NCBI GenBank assembly: GCA_018360145.1
Contig: SRPY01000027.1
Location: 1 to 64,000 of the forward strand
DNA from: Claviceps africana
Taxonomy: Eukaryota; Ascomycota; Sordariomycetes; Hypocreales; Clavicipitaceae
Length of the DNA: 64,000 nucleotides
Reading direction: 5' to 3'
The translations under genes and the position numbers were made by a program. Of the stretch, positions 1-11,347 are shown piece after piece (position 1 is the stretch's first letter; the number at the start of each line of letters is the position of its first letter). The notes beneath the pieces were generated by a model, which was given only the letters and a program-made list of their open reading frames with translations, did not search any database and had not been told where the DNA came from.

Positions 1-1141
1 TAAATTAAAAGTAGCTATAGTATTAATAAAGGTAAAGGGTATTATTATATAGCTTAGCTTTAAATATTTCTACTTTATAAATAACTTTAAAGTAATATAA
101 ATAGTTAGCTACTTTAATTTTATTAATTTTAATAATTAAGGGGGACTTAATAAAGGTTATATAGGGTTTCTATATCTATACTTATATTAGTTCTAAGCTA
201 TTATCCTTTATAAGGTTTTATAAAATTTTATTTATTACTTAGTTCTTAAAGTATTAAATAAAAAAGCCCTTAATAATAACATTAAAAAAGCAGTAATTAA
301 GCATTACTTCTAGCCTAAATATAGTTTAGATTTAAATTATATCTTTAATATAAGGTTTTACTATATTATAAAATATAACTATAGTATTACTACTATAGAG
401 TTAATACACTACTACTATAGTATTAGTTTTTATAGTATAGTTAATAGCCTTAATAATATCTTTAAGGGATTTATTTTAAACTACTTTAAAGATAAAAGAA
501 CCTTTAATAATAGTTTTATAATAAATTTAAAGTAGTATTACTATAATAGTAGTGTAGGCTAAGGTAGTAAATATAGCTATACTTTATATTATAATACTTA
601 CTTAACTTAGTTTTATAGTAAAGCCACTATTAATTACCTTTTTAACTATTTATTTAATAGTTTATTTAAGGTTTTAAATAATAATTATATTTAAAGGGGG
701 GGGGAAGCTATTAAGGTAGTAGATATAAAGGCTTTATATTAGCTATATATTATAGCTATATTATCTATATAGAGAATAATATTCTATATACTCTTTAGTA
801 TTAATACTAAAATAAGTCTTACTAATTCTTTATATTTAACTTTAAGATAATTTAATATTAGCTTATTTACTAAAGGTAATATAGATTTAACTTATAGTTT
901 TATTATAAATTTACCTTAGCTTATATTAAGGTAGTATTAGCTATAAATAAAGCTACTGTAATTTCTACTATTAATATTTATTAATATTTTAGCACCTACT
1001 ACGCTTATACTTTAGTAATAATACACTATTAAAGAGAGGGGTAAATAGATATAAAAAATCGTTTTCTGCCCTTTTTAAGCGGTTTAGAGTCGATTCCGCG
1101 TCGCTGTAGCGGTGCGGGCGAAAATCAGTAATATTTTTCGT
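1..1141 (-). mobile_element. Tad1-like LINE (LINE1), 5' part, runs off window start
   Basis: 5' portion of a non-LTR retrotransposon read on the minus strand. The 5' end lies near 1141; a GC-rich leader (about 1068-1120) is followed by AT-rich sequence with stops in all frames. The first ~1.1 kb closely matches, as a direct repeat, about 4096-5214, and in inverted orientation about 39820-40940 and 51980-53110, so it is one family. At 1141/1142 the flanking sequence switches to the interior of another LINE1 copy, so this copy was inserted into the next one. Its 3' end is outside the window. No frame is intact; the changes relative to other copies are mostly C/T and G/A, as expected from RIP. 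Confidence 0.8.
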
Positions 1142-4100
1142 AATATAAATATTATAATAATTATAAAGTAGAAATAGCTGAATATTAATTAGCTATATAT
1201 AATTATAAACTAAGTATAATAATAAAAGGTAGTAGTAGTTTTTAAGGTTAGTTTAATATTAGTAAATTAAAGAATCTATATTAAGGATATATTAAAAGAA
1301 AAGAAATATATTTAGTTTAATCTTTTTTATTTATATTTATATTAAGGTAGCGGATTTATACTTAACTAGCCCTTTATAAAGCTAAATAACTTTTAAAGTA
1401 AATATAAAGTAAGGCTTATACTTAGCTACTATATATCTTAATTAAAACTAATATACTTTTACTATAGTATATTTATAGTATTAATAATCCTTTTATTTTA
1501 AAACTAAGGCTTTAGTTAGTAAAGGTTCTATAGAGTAATTATATAGTTAGTTTATAAATAATATATATTTAAAGTAGTTATTTACTTAGAGTAAATAGCT
1601 TTAATAGTAATAAAAATAGCAGTAAAGGTAGCTTACTACTATTATATAAGTAATGTATATTTTATTTACTATTCCGTTTCTTTTAATTTTTTTATAGAAG
1701 CTAAGGGATTAAAAGTTTAAATATAAATTAATTAAAGCTACTGCTACTTTAGTTTTAATAAAGAATTAAGGTATAGCTTTAAATACTTTAGTAACTATTT
1801 TAAGGTATTTTAACTATTTAAAAATAAATACTTTAGTAATACTTTTTACTTTATTATTAATTTTTATAGAGATATAGTATAATATTATATTATATATACC
1901 TATACTTTAAATTACTTATATATAAAGAAGGTAAGTATTATTAAATAAATAACTCTATATAAACACTATTAGCATTATAAATATAAGCTATTACTGCTTT
2001 AGTTTCACCTTAACCTTTTTTTAATATACTTATTAATATAGCTTTTAATAAATTTAAACTTTAAAAAACTAAGCTAATTAAATAAGTTATATTATAGTAG
2101 TGCTAAGTTAGATTAATATTATAATTATAGTATACTTTTAAGTAAAATAAATTAATTTACTCTTTTAAAAATAGAAATTAAAGCTAAACTTAAAGGACTA
2201 CTTTTAGTAAATACTTTATATATCTTTAAGTTATTTTTATATCTCCTTTACTATATATTTATAAATAAAGATATTTATATTATTAAAGAAGCTAAAGATA
2301 AGTATAAATTATATAACTTAAAGCTTTTAATATAAAGATATAATATAAAGTAAGAAGAGAATAAAGGAGATTAATAACCTCTATAAAACCTTAATAATAA
2401 TAAATAAAGCTTTTATTAATTAATTATTAAAGAAAAGGTAAGTAATATAGTTAATAGTAAAGGCTTAGGTTTACACTACTATTTAAGTAAATATACCTAA
2501 GAATAGAAGGATATAGAAGAGTTAGTAGTGGTAAATAGTATTAAAGGCTATAGATATATTAAGTTAGAGTAATAACGCAATTCCGCTGTAGTGCCACGCC
2601 GTTTTCACCGATTCTACAAGAACGCTGAGAGCGACTTCTATAGAGCGATTAGCTCTGTTCCCCATCTAGAGGTCTAGGACCGCGCCTCCCGACTCGGCTG
2701 CGACGCGATGACCGCCATTGTCGTAGCGCCCTTTTCGCGTCCTACGTCGCCTGCCTTGTTCTGTAGTTCCACCACAGGTTCGGTTTAGGGCCGCCTTAAG
2801 GTCCACATAAGACTGCTGCCTATACTATTATTTAAAGCTCGCTTATAATCTATTTAGTGTGTATATTAATTTTATATAGTGTTAAAAGCAGGTCTTTAAT
2901 ATTATTAGTTTAAAACTATACTACTACCTTAGCTATAACTAATTCCTAGTTTATTTTTAGCTATTTAAATATATAGCTATAGTTAAGCCTTTTACTAATA
3001 ATAGTATTAATTTATATAAGCTATAAAATATAGTTAAACTTAGTAAAGTTAAGGCCCTTTAAGTATTTAATAGTTATATTAAAAGTAGCTTAAATATAGT
3101 TAATAATATTACTATATTTACTATAAAAGAACTATATAACCTTACTTTATAGTATAGTAAATTTAAATTATTATTACTTTATTATTAATAAAAAGAGTTT
3201 ACTACTTAATAATATTCTACTATAGTAGTTTTATAAAAAGTAATATTAATTAAAGTTATTAATAAATATACTTTAAAGTTATAATATAGTTACTATAAAT
3301 TTAATAAAAGGTATAGTTTAGCTTAGTTTATATATTAAAGAGTATATTAAATATATATTATAGCCTACTATATTAATTATATATTAGTTAGTGCTATTAT
3401 AAGTTAACTATAATATAGTTCTATATTAATAATAAATATATAATATAGTTTATTCTCTTTAAGTAGTAAGTTAGTAATAGCTAAAGTTTAAGTTAAAGAG
3501 GTATTTATTAATTATATTTAGTTTCTATATTATAATTATATTGGTTTTAATATAGGTTTTTAGTATTAAATATATAAAATAGGTTTTCTTTTATATATTT
3601 TAATATATAACTTTAGTTATATATATTAAAGGCACTATTAAGTTAATATTTATATATTTAAACCTATATTAAAGATAAGTTATTAGCTAAGGAAGGCCTT
3701 TATAATACTTTATTAAGTTAATACTAATTAAGAGTTAAATAAGTAAGTTTAAGGTTAGTTAATATATTTCTATAGTAATGCCTTTTATAATAAAGGGTTA
3801 TTAGTATTATAGTAATAGTTATATAAAGTAACCTTTATTTATTTATCTTTTTTTAGTATTAAAGGAGAGGCAGTAAAGGCTTAAGGCTAGCTTAAATATA
3901 TATTATAAATATAATACTATTACTTATTAGTAATGTTATATTATTATAACTATATAAAGTGCTATTTTATATAGTTTATAAAGTATTTTAATATTGCCTT
4001 TATTAAGGCTAAGTAAGCTAACTCTTTAGCTTTATAATACTTAACACTATAATAGCTATAGTGTAGTACTATATTATAATATATTATAATATATTTAAAT

Positions 4101-5214
4101 TAAAAGTAGCTATAGTATTAATAAAGGTAAAGGGTATTATTATATAGCTTAGCCTTAAATATTTCTACTTTATAAATAACTTTAAAGTAATATAAATAGT
4201 TAGCTACCTTAATTTTATTAATTTTAATAATTAAAGAGAACTTAATAGAGATTATATAGGGTTTTTATATCTATACTTATATTAGTTTTAAGCCATTATT
4301 TTTTATAAGGTTTTATAAGATTTTATCTATTACTTAATTCTTAAAATATTAAATAAAGAAGCCTTTAATAATAATACTAAAAAGGCAATAATTAAGCGTT
4401 ACTTTTAATTTAAATATAGTTTAGATTTAAATTATATTTTTAATATAAGGTTTTATTATATTATAAAATATAACTATAGTATTACTACTATAGAGTTAAT
4501 ATATTACTATTATAATATTAGTTTTTATAGTATAGTTAATAGCTTTAATAATATCTTTAAAGGATTTATTTTAAACTACTTTAAAAATAAATAAACCTTT
4601 AATAATAGTTTTATAATAAATTCAAAGTAGTATTACTATAATAATAATATAGCCTAAGGCAGTAAATATAGCTATACTTTATATTATAATACTTACTTAA
4701 CTTAATTCTATAGTAAAGCTACTATTAATTACCTTTTTAACCACTTATTTAATAGTTTATTTAAGGTTTTAAATAATAATTATATTTAAAGAAAGGGAGG
4801 AAGCCTTTAAAGTAGTAGGTATAAAGGCTTTATATTAGCTATATATTATAGCTATATTATTTATATAAAGGATAATATTCTATATACTTTTTAGTATTAA
4901 TATTAAAATAAGTTTTATTAATTCTTTATATTTAACTTTAAAGTAATTTAATATTAACTTATTTATTAAAAGTAATATAAATTTAACTTATAATTTTATT
5001 ATAAATCTACCTTAGCTTATATTAAAATAGTATTAACTATAAATAAAGCTACTATAATTTCTATTATTAATATTAATTAATATCTTAGTACCTACTACAC
5101 CTATACTTTAGTATTAATAAGCTATTAAAGAGGGGGGTAAATAGGTATAAGAAATTATTTTCTGCCCTTTTTAAGCGGTTTAGAGTCGATTCTACGTCGC
5201 TATAGCGGTGCGTT
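1142..5214 (-). mobile_element. Tad1-like LINE (LINE1) with internal deletion
   Basis: Second minus-strand LINE1 copy. The 5' end is at about 5214 (GC-rich leader 5160-5214) and its 3' part is cut at 1142 by the copy on its left. It aligns backwards along the plus-strand copy at 39795-45086 but lacks about 0.7 kb (the segment equivalent to about 42325-42995). Around 2570-2825 an almost unmutated patch encodes, on the minus strand, reverse transcriptase residues of the Tad1 type (QMGNRANRSIEVALSVLVES, with a CAG-to-TAG change at the Q). This identifies the family. The rest is RIP-degraded and cannot encode a working protein. Confidence 0.85.
2572..2825 (-). other. RIP-spared GC-rich patch at a LINE deletion junction
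   Basis: About 250 bases of balanced composition inside an otherwise very AT-rich LINE. Both halves align to LINE1, but to segments about 0.7 kb apart in the complete copy (near 42180-42325 and 42995-43150). The junction, near 2706-2710, lies close to the middle of the patch. Read on the minus strand, the downstream half is reverse-transcriptase coding sequence. Confidence 0.8.
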
Positions 5215-5921
5215 TTTTTTTTTAAGTTTTAAATTAAACCTAGCTTTATGAATAATATTAATAATATTCTTTAAATTATATTATTTAACTATTTTATTAA
5301 TTATAATACCTTTAATAATAATTTCTTTATAATTTAAAAAAGTATTATTATAAAAGTAATTATATAATATAGTTTATTAATAGCTAAAGTAATAATATTA
5401 GCTATAATATTTATTTATATTTTAGTTAATGTAAACTTAAGCTATAAAGCTTTTTTAATTATTTATTTAAGTATTACTTTAAAATTAATAGTTATAATAA
5501 GTTTTTAAAGATTTAATAGTAAATTAATAAGTTATTTATAATATATATATATTATTTTTATATTAATAATATATATAAAAACCTTTTAAATTTCTTTTAG
5601 TAAAAAAGTTAATATAAGCTTAGTTATTTTATTATATTTTTATTATAAATAAACTAATATTTAATTTTATCCTATATTTATTATAATATTAACTTTAGTT
5701 TTTATTATAACTTTCTTATAATAAATAAAGGGATTATAATAACTTTATAAAAGGCTATAGTTTTTTATATTAATATTTATTATTATTATAAAACTTACTA
5801 TATCTATACTTTAAATATAATATATTATTAAATAAAAAGTAAACAAGTATAGTAAAACCTTTTATTTACTTTCTAAGTTAATTTTATAGCGCTATTATAA
5901 TGCAGGCGAAATCGCGAAAGT
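5215..5921 (-). mobile_element. Tad1-like LINE (LINE2), 5' fragment
   Basis: The minus strand from about 5921 starts with the LINE2 leader (TTTCGCGATTTCGCCTGC) and then follows the 5' 700 bases of the plus-strand LINE2 copies at 45255 and 59689. It breaks off at 5214-5224, in a T-run on the plus strand, where LINE1 begins; the rest of LINE2 presumably lies beyond the left edge of the window. It is strongly AT-mutated with no usable frame. LINE1 is therefore younger than LINE2 at this site. Confidence 0.75.
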
Positions 5922-5981
5922 TCATATTACCTTTACAGTTATATTTTAATATATATAAAAGAAATAGTAATTACTACTATT

Positions 5982-6181
5982 TATTATATCCTAAATATAG
6001 TATATAAAATATAAGCATTTATAGCTTATAAAATATATTATAAATAATTATAAAAAGAATTTAAAAGAGAATATATATAAGTTATAGATAGATATATAAT
6101 TATATATATAAAAAAAGTTATTATTTTCTACCTATATATTTAGGACTCCTCCTTTTATACAGAGGAATCTGTCTTATAACA
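5982..6181 (-). mobile_element. RIP-mutated solo LTR (same family as 50289-50487)
   Basis: Its 200 bases align end to end with the reverse complement of the well preserved 199-base solo LTR at 50289-50487, with differences almost all C->T or G->A. The shared core (ccttttatacagaggaat here) is recognisable. No internal region lies next to it, so I read it as a solo LTR. No clean target-site duplication can be seen, possibly because the flanks are mutated. Confidence 0.75.
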
Positions 6182-6799
6182 AAAATATATATAAAAAGGT
6201 AGCTTTTATAAGTATAACTTTTAATATAAAATAAACTGCCTTAGTACTTAATCCTATATAACTTACTAAATAAAATTACATATATCTCTTTAATGCTAAG
6301 AATGCTACATTTACATACTAATACACTTTAGCATTTAATTAAAATAAAGTTACTAAGAGTACTTTATATATATATTAATTTACCCTATTTTATAAGTATT
6401 AAAATGTATACTACTACTTATTTTCCTTTATAATATAGTAGGCTTAGTAAGTTCTTTAAGGTTAAGTAACTTAATTTAATAAAAGGCTAAAGAAAAGCGG
6501 GGGCTACCTAGGTGTAGCCTTCTTAGCATTAAAGAGATAGTATATATTAAAAGGTCACCTTATTTTAGCTAATTAAATAAACTTATACTTAGAGAAAGTA
6601 CCTTATCCATAGATGTTGTTATTAGATAATAGTGTAGGTTAGTACACGAAATGTAGCCTTCTGCGCACTAAAGGGATAACTCCACATATACGCCTGCGAC
6701 AACAGTATTGGTGGACCAACATCATCGACCCTCAGAGAGGAGTAGGTGCCGTTACTATTTTTTTGATCTGGGAATGGCAGCGTAAAAGTTTAGATCTCC
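6182..6799. other. Boundary between AT-rich block and gene island
   Basis: Up to about 6480 the sequence is AT-rich with no recognisable element or gene. From 6480 composition rises to normal. It contains two 27-base copies of one repeat (6513-6539 and 6652-6678; shared core tgtagccttct, then taaag[ag]gata) and the motif gtacacgaaatgtagcc (6642-6658), which recurs at the other edge of the island (13453-13469). The last ~120 bases are the presumed emc5 promoter and leader; no specific promoter motif is evident. Confidence 0.6.
6513..6678. repeat. Pair of 27-base direct repeats at the island edge
   Basis: Copies at 6513-6539 and 6652-6678, 139 bases apart, are identical at 23 of 27 positions (tgtagccttct shared, then four differences). 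The first lies in more AT-rich sequence. Origin unknown; possibly remnants of a short element. Confidence 0.6.
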
Positions 6800-7269
6800 A
6801 TGGCGTGGTTTCCAAAGATAATGACCTTGGCGGGTCTTATTCTTCTTGCCCATTCGTATGTATTGCTGCCAATTTACAACTCGCTGTAATGCTAACGCCG
6901 CTTTCACTCCACAGTGGCTACTCAGCTCATGAATACTCTGCCATCACGCCAACGTTGAAGGCTGCTACTCTGGGCACGCGCGATGAGGAAAACGCTCTTC
7001 CGATCGATATTCGTCTACAAACCATCTTTGCCACCCTCTTGATATGTTTCGGCCTGGTGACTGGATCTGGCAAGCTTCACCCTATTCGCTGGCAAGTTTG
7101 GGCTGGAAAGATTGAACGGTTACGGTGTGCTATATCTGTTGATGGCCCTGGGCAGCTGGACAAGGATTTCCGTGGATGTCCTTTTAACATGCTTGAATCA
7201 CGCCCTGCTTTTCTAGACATTCGAAGGGAACGCCATGAATTCGCTGGTTGGGTCGAAAGTAAAATGTAA
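6800..7269 (+). CDS. emc5: ER membrane protein complex subunit 5 (EMC5, MMgT family)
   Basis: Predicted 136-residue protein from two exons, 6800-6855 and 6915-7269, with a 59-base intron (GTATGT donor, gctaacg branch site near 6891, CACAG acceptor). EMC5 is a two-pass subunit of the ER membrane complex, which inserts multi-pass and tail-anchored proteins into the ER membrane; the family was also described as membrane magnesium transporters. Supporting features in order: a start MAWFPKIMTLAGLILLAHS (first transmembrane segment) running into GYSAHEYSA across the splice; LPIDIRLQTIFATLLICFGL (second transmembrane segment); the KLHPIRWQVWAGKIE signature; and the C-terminal ESRPAFLDIRRERHEFAGWV block. 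The length is as usual for fungal members. The ATG at 6800 was chosen because an upstream in-frame reading through the intron gives no family match. Convergent with the HMG-box gene. Looks intact despite lying next to RIP-degraded repeats. Confidence 0.92.
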
Positions 7270-8292
7270 AATCTTGTGGATCAGTCTCAACTTATCGTGT
7301 ATCTGCGGGAGCAAACAAGTTACAACGGGTTGCACTAGATTGAGGCTGTATTATCCTAGCGTAATTCGATGTGACTCGAAGTATTTATTTTCAATAGGTT
7401 TTGTTCACTAGGTCATCCTTTCACTAGGAGTTTCCGGGCGAATATATGCCCTACTTTCCCCTTTATATTGTTTTGAAAGACTATACATCAGATGGCTATT
7501 GACTTATTTATTTGTTGAGGTACGTTAACTAGCTACGTAGTTTATTATAAGATATAAATTCAACGTTTTCCTCTTATTTTCAACGTTCTGGAAATGACAA
7601 TGTCTAATGCCTACTTGGCAACGTTGCAGTATACCGTACTGTATTATACGATATTCTAAGGTTGCAGGATAGTGTTGCCGGACTCTACATATACAATGAA
7701 GATGATGGGTGTTGGGGTGCAGCAGGAGCAGTGGTAGTACATGCTTTGTTAGGAAACCGTACAAGCAACCACAAAAGAGGCCTCATCAAAAGCTCTTATA
7801 AGCAGTCGCAAAAGAAGCCTTGCTAGGAACCCTTCATTGAGGTGGGATTTCAGGTGTATTTACTGCACATCTATGCTAGTTTCTACTCAGCCTAATAGAA
7901 AACCATCCATATTTCGATTGACCTTGTAATGTTCCAGTTCGCATGGTATCAGAACAACATGAAAAGCATGCTAAACACCGCGCTCTGCGTTTTGCCACGA
8001 GTAGATAGACCACGTAATACAAAAAAAAGACGGAGAGACAGGAGCCGCAAATATGCCCGGACCAGGACCAACGAAACAGGAAATCGACTCTGAGAAAACA
8101 ACATAGGGCGACCAGAATGGACTTATTCAAGTTAAAAGCAATAGCAGTGTTATACCTCCAACGGGATGTGTAACGTGCATGCTTGTCATTCCCTGCTCTT
8201 TTCCTGGACCTCTGAATCAGGTCTTTCCAGCTGGCCGCAATCATGACAACATGACGGGATTGTTGATGTTTTTGTAATCGCTCATGCAACCA
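7270..8292. other. Convergent intergenic spacer, no gene supported
   Basis: Lies between the 3' ends of emc5 (+) and the HMG-box gene (-), so it should hold both 3' untranslated regions and terminators. Short frames occur but none resembles a protein family. An imperfect direct repeat is visible (about 7768-7782 and 7804-7818, agca[ac/gt]..caaaaga[ga]gcct). Minus-strand 7876-8292 is open in the same frame as, and just beyond, the HMG-box stop; see the findings. Confidence 0.6.
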
Positions 8293-9602
8293 TCATCCTT
8301 GCTGCCTCGCACTCTCAACCTCAATCAGGTGGTCGAGAGTAGTCTGGGGCATAAAGTGTTGCGCTGTTGTGGCGTTGCGCCCCTGCCACTGCATGTATGG
8401 GGCCGAAGACTGTGGATTGTGACCGTCAAGGCGCGACCAAAGAAGAGGATCAATAAAATGATCCAAGTCAAATGCGTCCAAAGAACCAGGCGGGGCGGGA
8501 ATGATGTGCCTCGACAGGTGTCCTAATGAGTGCTCTGCCACGTAATTTTGGAGCGGGACGTCAAAACAGGTCGAGGTAGGCATCGCATAGGTTTCATAGC
8601 CATCATACACATTGCCAATCTGAAGGAGCGCTGCACAATCCTGTCGTTCTCGAAACCACAAGTCAGAGCCACTGTTGTAGCGTTGATCACCTAACAGAGC
8701 GTCTTCAACAGGGGGTACAGATGCTTGCTTCGTCCTTGGCAATGAATCCGTACTCCTGTGCCCGCCTCGTCGGAGAGACTTGCGTTCTGATGTCGTCGAC
8801 TTCTTGGACTCGGAAGAGCCTCTGGCGTGCTTGCCCTGGGTTGGTGTGTATCTGTAAGAAGGGAAAGCCTCGAGATGCTTTTCATGATCGATTTTCGCCA
8901 GAGCTCTGAATTTGGACTTGATTTCATCGCACTCGAGCTTGGTCCACGACGTGCCAACAGTTTGAGAAGCAGACTGCTGTTGATCCTTCCTGATGACCCT
9001 TCGGGCCACCTGCTGATATGCTTTCCTATACAGCATGTAGGAATTCAGTGGTCGTGATACTTTCCCTTCCTCGAATGACTTCTGTCTTCGTTCCTCTACA
9101 GACCGACAGGCGTAAGCAACTGGGTCAATAAAGTCATCTGGATATTGCTTGGCCGATTCGGACAGAGCTTGATCCAAATGAAGGCTTCCGTAGTCAGCGC
9201 CCTGCATAGGTGATAGGCTGCGAGACGTGGAACGAAGCCCATCCTGAGGACAGTTATTCGTGGCATCGCAGGAGAGGGTCTCCCCGTCCATGTCAGCGAC
9301 ATGCAAGTCTGGCGATATTCTCGGACTGTGGGAGTTGCTTTCATTCTACGATGCAATTAGAAACCAGCGAGCACACGTTGTGACGTTGTTACCGACCATT
9401 TCTGAGAGCCTATCTGACGCTGACGCTGACGCTGACGGCATGGGGGCGGCATCGCCGAACGTGAAATTCAGGGACTAAAACTCTTGTCAGTACAACAGGC
9501 AAAGCAATTCGCCGGCAGTAAACTCACGGAATGAATCTGATGTAGAAAGTCCTGGCTCTGAGGCTCGGCAGTTCCCGCCGCTACACTTTGTGGGATACCC
9601 AT
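8293..9602 (-). CDS. HMG-box transcription factor (sex/MAT-like HMG family)
   Basis: Predicted 390-residue protein. Model: exon 1 9528-9602 (ATG at 9602), GTGAGT donor and TTTTAG acceptor; exon 2 9393-9474; exon 3 8293-9308 with the TGA at 8293. The second intron (GTAACA...CGCCAG) is the least certain junction; a conservative start is the ATG at 9291. Exon 3 holds an HMG box at about residues 136-209: SRPLNSYMLYRKAYQQVARR, then a conserved W (SWTKLECDEIKSKFRALAKI), then EKHLEAFPSYRYTP. The PLNSYMLYR start and YRYTP end are typical of fungal MATA-type HMG boxes, which bind DNA and control mating and fruiting-body development. It is closer to the non-MAT paralogues (N-S-F/Y-M-L-Y-R) than to MAT1-2-1, which usually reads RPPNAYILYR. 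A basic stretch (KKSTTSERKSLRRGG) follows the box and may be a nuclear localisation signal. Exon 2 encodes an (Ala-Ser)n run. No MAT-locus flank genes (APN2, SLA2) are present. Function in this organism is inferred. Confidence 0.82.
9415..9438. repeat. TGACGC hexanucleotide microsatellite in HMG gene exon 2
   Basis: Three perfect TGACGC units and a fourth ending in G. On the minus strand they encode alternating Ser-Ala in the predicted N-terminal region of the HMG-box protein. Because it is in frame, length variation would change the protein by two residues per unit. Confidence 0.8.
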
Positions 9603-11347
9603 GATGGTCTTGGTCTGCAAGTAGGTATCAGATTTGTGAGCACTTGACGGCTAATATAGGTAGCTGGCTTAATTCAGTCGGTCAGTCGGTCAGTACTGGC
9701 TCCATTTACAATGACCCTGGCTCTCTGCGCATGTCGAGTGAGATCAAAACTTACAGTGACGTGACAAAACTTCAGCTCCAGTAACGGACTCGACTTCTCA
9801 AGGGTCACTTCTTCACGAATTCGACGGGACGATGACAATGACGCGTGTAGACGGACAGTTTCCTTTTGAGCCCTTTCAACCGATGCACAACAACTTGTCC
9901 AAGTTTCATTGAGCTCAATGCAAGTCCAGATTTGACCAGCGGAATGGCGGGGGAGGATTTGTTTATCAATTCCGCCTTCTATCGTGTGCTATTTGGGTAT
10001 ACCATCCGGCGACTGCATTTACCAGCTCAACTTCATCATATCCATGCAGCAGGAGACGGCAGCAGATGGCAGCCAAAGACTCCAAAGACACAACAATGCC
10101 GCATGCGGCCTCGAATCGCACCTCCCGGTTGGTTGTGCAACAGGCGTAGATCACCAACGGACCTGTGTGCCATTTCGACTGCCAACAGTTGATCCGCACC
10201 AACCACCCCTGGTTTTGGGTGACCCGTTGGACCCGAAAAATGTCAAAGCGTCTTGTATCTCATTCCCAAAGCGTGTGGTTGAGACGTCAAACGTCAACCG
10301 ACCCCAATAGTACAGCCCGGCGGCCGCATACTGAGCAAGGCATTTGAAACGCATGACCCTATTTTCCTTCATGGCCGTTTTAATCCTCTTTGACGACGAT
10401 GCATGCTCAAATCTGTATAGCTCCAGCTTTCAGCGAATCATAATCACGAGCCAGACATCAAAAATAGACATTTTTTTTTGGCTTGCTGCATTTGGTTTTG
10501 CTCGGCGACGATTCGCGATTCCTCACGGGGCCGGCCGCGTGACGCTACCAACATAGCGCACTTACAATTCCCAACGTCGTGACGAAAACGAAACGACGCT
10601 GATGCAGAGTACATCCAACGTTTGCGAGCTTTCCTCGTCCTCGGTTATTGTGCAAAAAGCTTCTACGACACAGCGTCAGGGCCTCCTCGGAAGAACACAA
10701 TCTCCAAAGTAGAACAAGTAGTCGCTCCGAACAAAGACCAGCAGGGTTTGATCTTGGTTACTTTTCTGAAACGCATTGCCGGGCCGTCCATGTGTTAAAA
10801 CAGGCAAAGGGAAGCAAAGGTTCCAATGTTCATGGCACCGGGTGGTCTTCCTTCAACATCTTTGACGACAATACCCCGACTACTCTAGAATACAAGGTTC
10901 CAGCCCGCCCTTTGAAAAGGGACAAACGTCGAGTCGATGAATTGCTCTCAGGGCCTGTGACCAAGGGGCAACTTTCCAGCGCTGCCTGTAACATCCGTGT
11001 GTTGTTCATGTCCCGAGTGCTGAAGTCATGAGGTCTAACCATCGTGTCCAGCTGTAGAGGATTTGCCTCGGCGTGCTCGACGCCGGATGAAACACGATGA
11101 ACTGAAGCTCGGTACATCGACTCCCTCGAGCCCGTGCATCTTGGCAACGCCATGACTGCCAACGAATCAGACTTCCACAACTGCCGAGTTACTGTCTGCA
11201 TCTGGTACCTGTGACCAGATGGAGACAAGGTTCGAGCGAGAGTGGACCGGCGGTCATGTGCGTTGCTTGGGCAGAATGTCTGCTGTCGTCGGAATGTCGT
11301 GGTCCATTGTTCTGATGCCGCGAAACATGACCCTTTTGTCAAGAGCC
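9603..11347. other. Upstream region of HMG gene and downstream region of PHD gene; no gene supported
   Basis: About 1.7 kb of balanced composition. The part near 9603-9860 is the presumed leader and promoter of the HMG-box gene (a short ggtcagtc repeat sits at about 9677-9694). Several overlapping frames are open, including plus 10648-11031 (127 codons) and minus 10830-11357 (175 codons), but none has a recognisable domain and they lie antisense to each other. The 11347-11000 part, read on the minus strand, is Ser/Pro/His-rich in more than one frame, as expected for the low-complexity tail of the neighbouring PHD gene after frame damage. That reading is an inference. Confidence 0.5.

Noticed and set aside
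8691..8957. 88-codon minus-strand frame within the HMG gene
   Set aside because: Shadow frame overlapping the HMG-box exon, which has the conserved domain.
8293..9602. Mating-type locus (MAT1-2-1)
   Set aside because: The box start (RPLNSYMLYR) differs from typical MAT1-2-1 and the usual MAT flank genes are absent; kept as a MAT-like HMG protein only.
10648..11031. 127-codon plus-strand frame as a gene
   Set aside because: No recognisable domain, antisense to another chance frame and next to the PHD gene tail; no start context or intron evidence.
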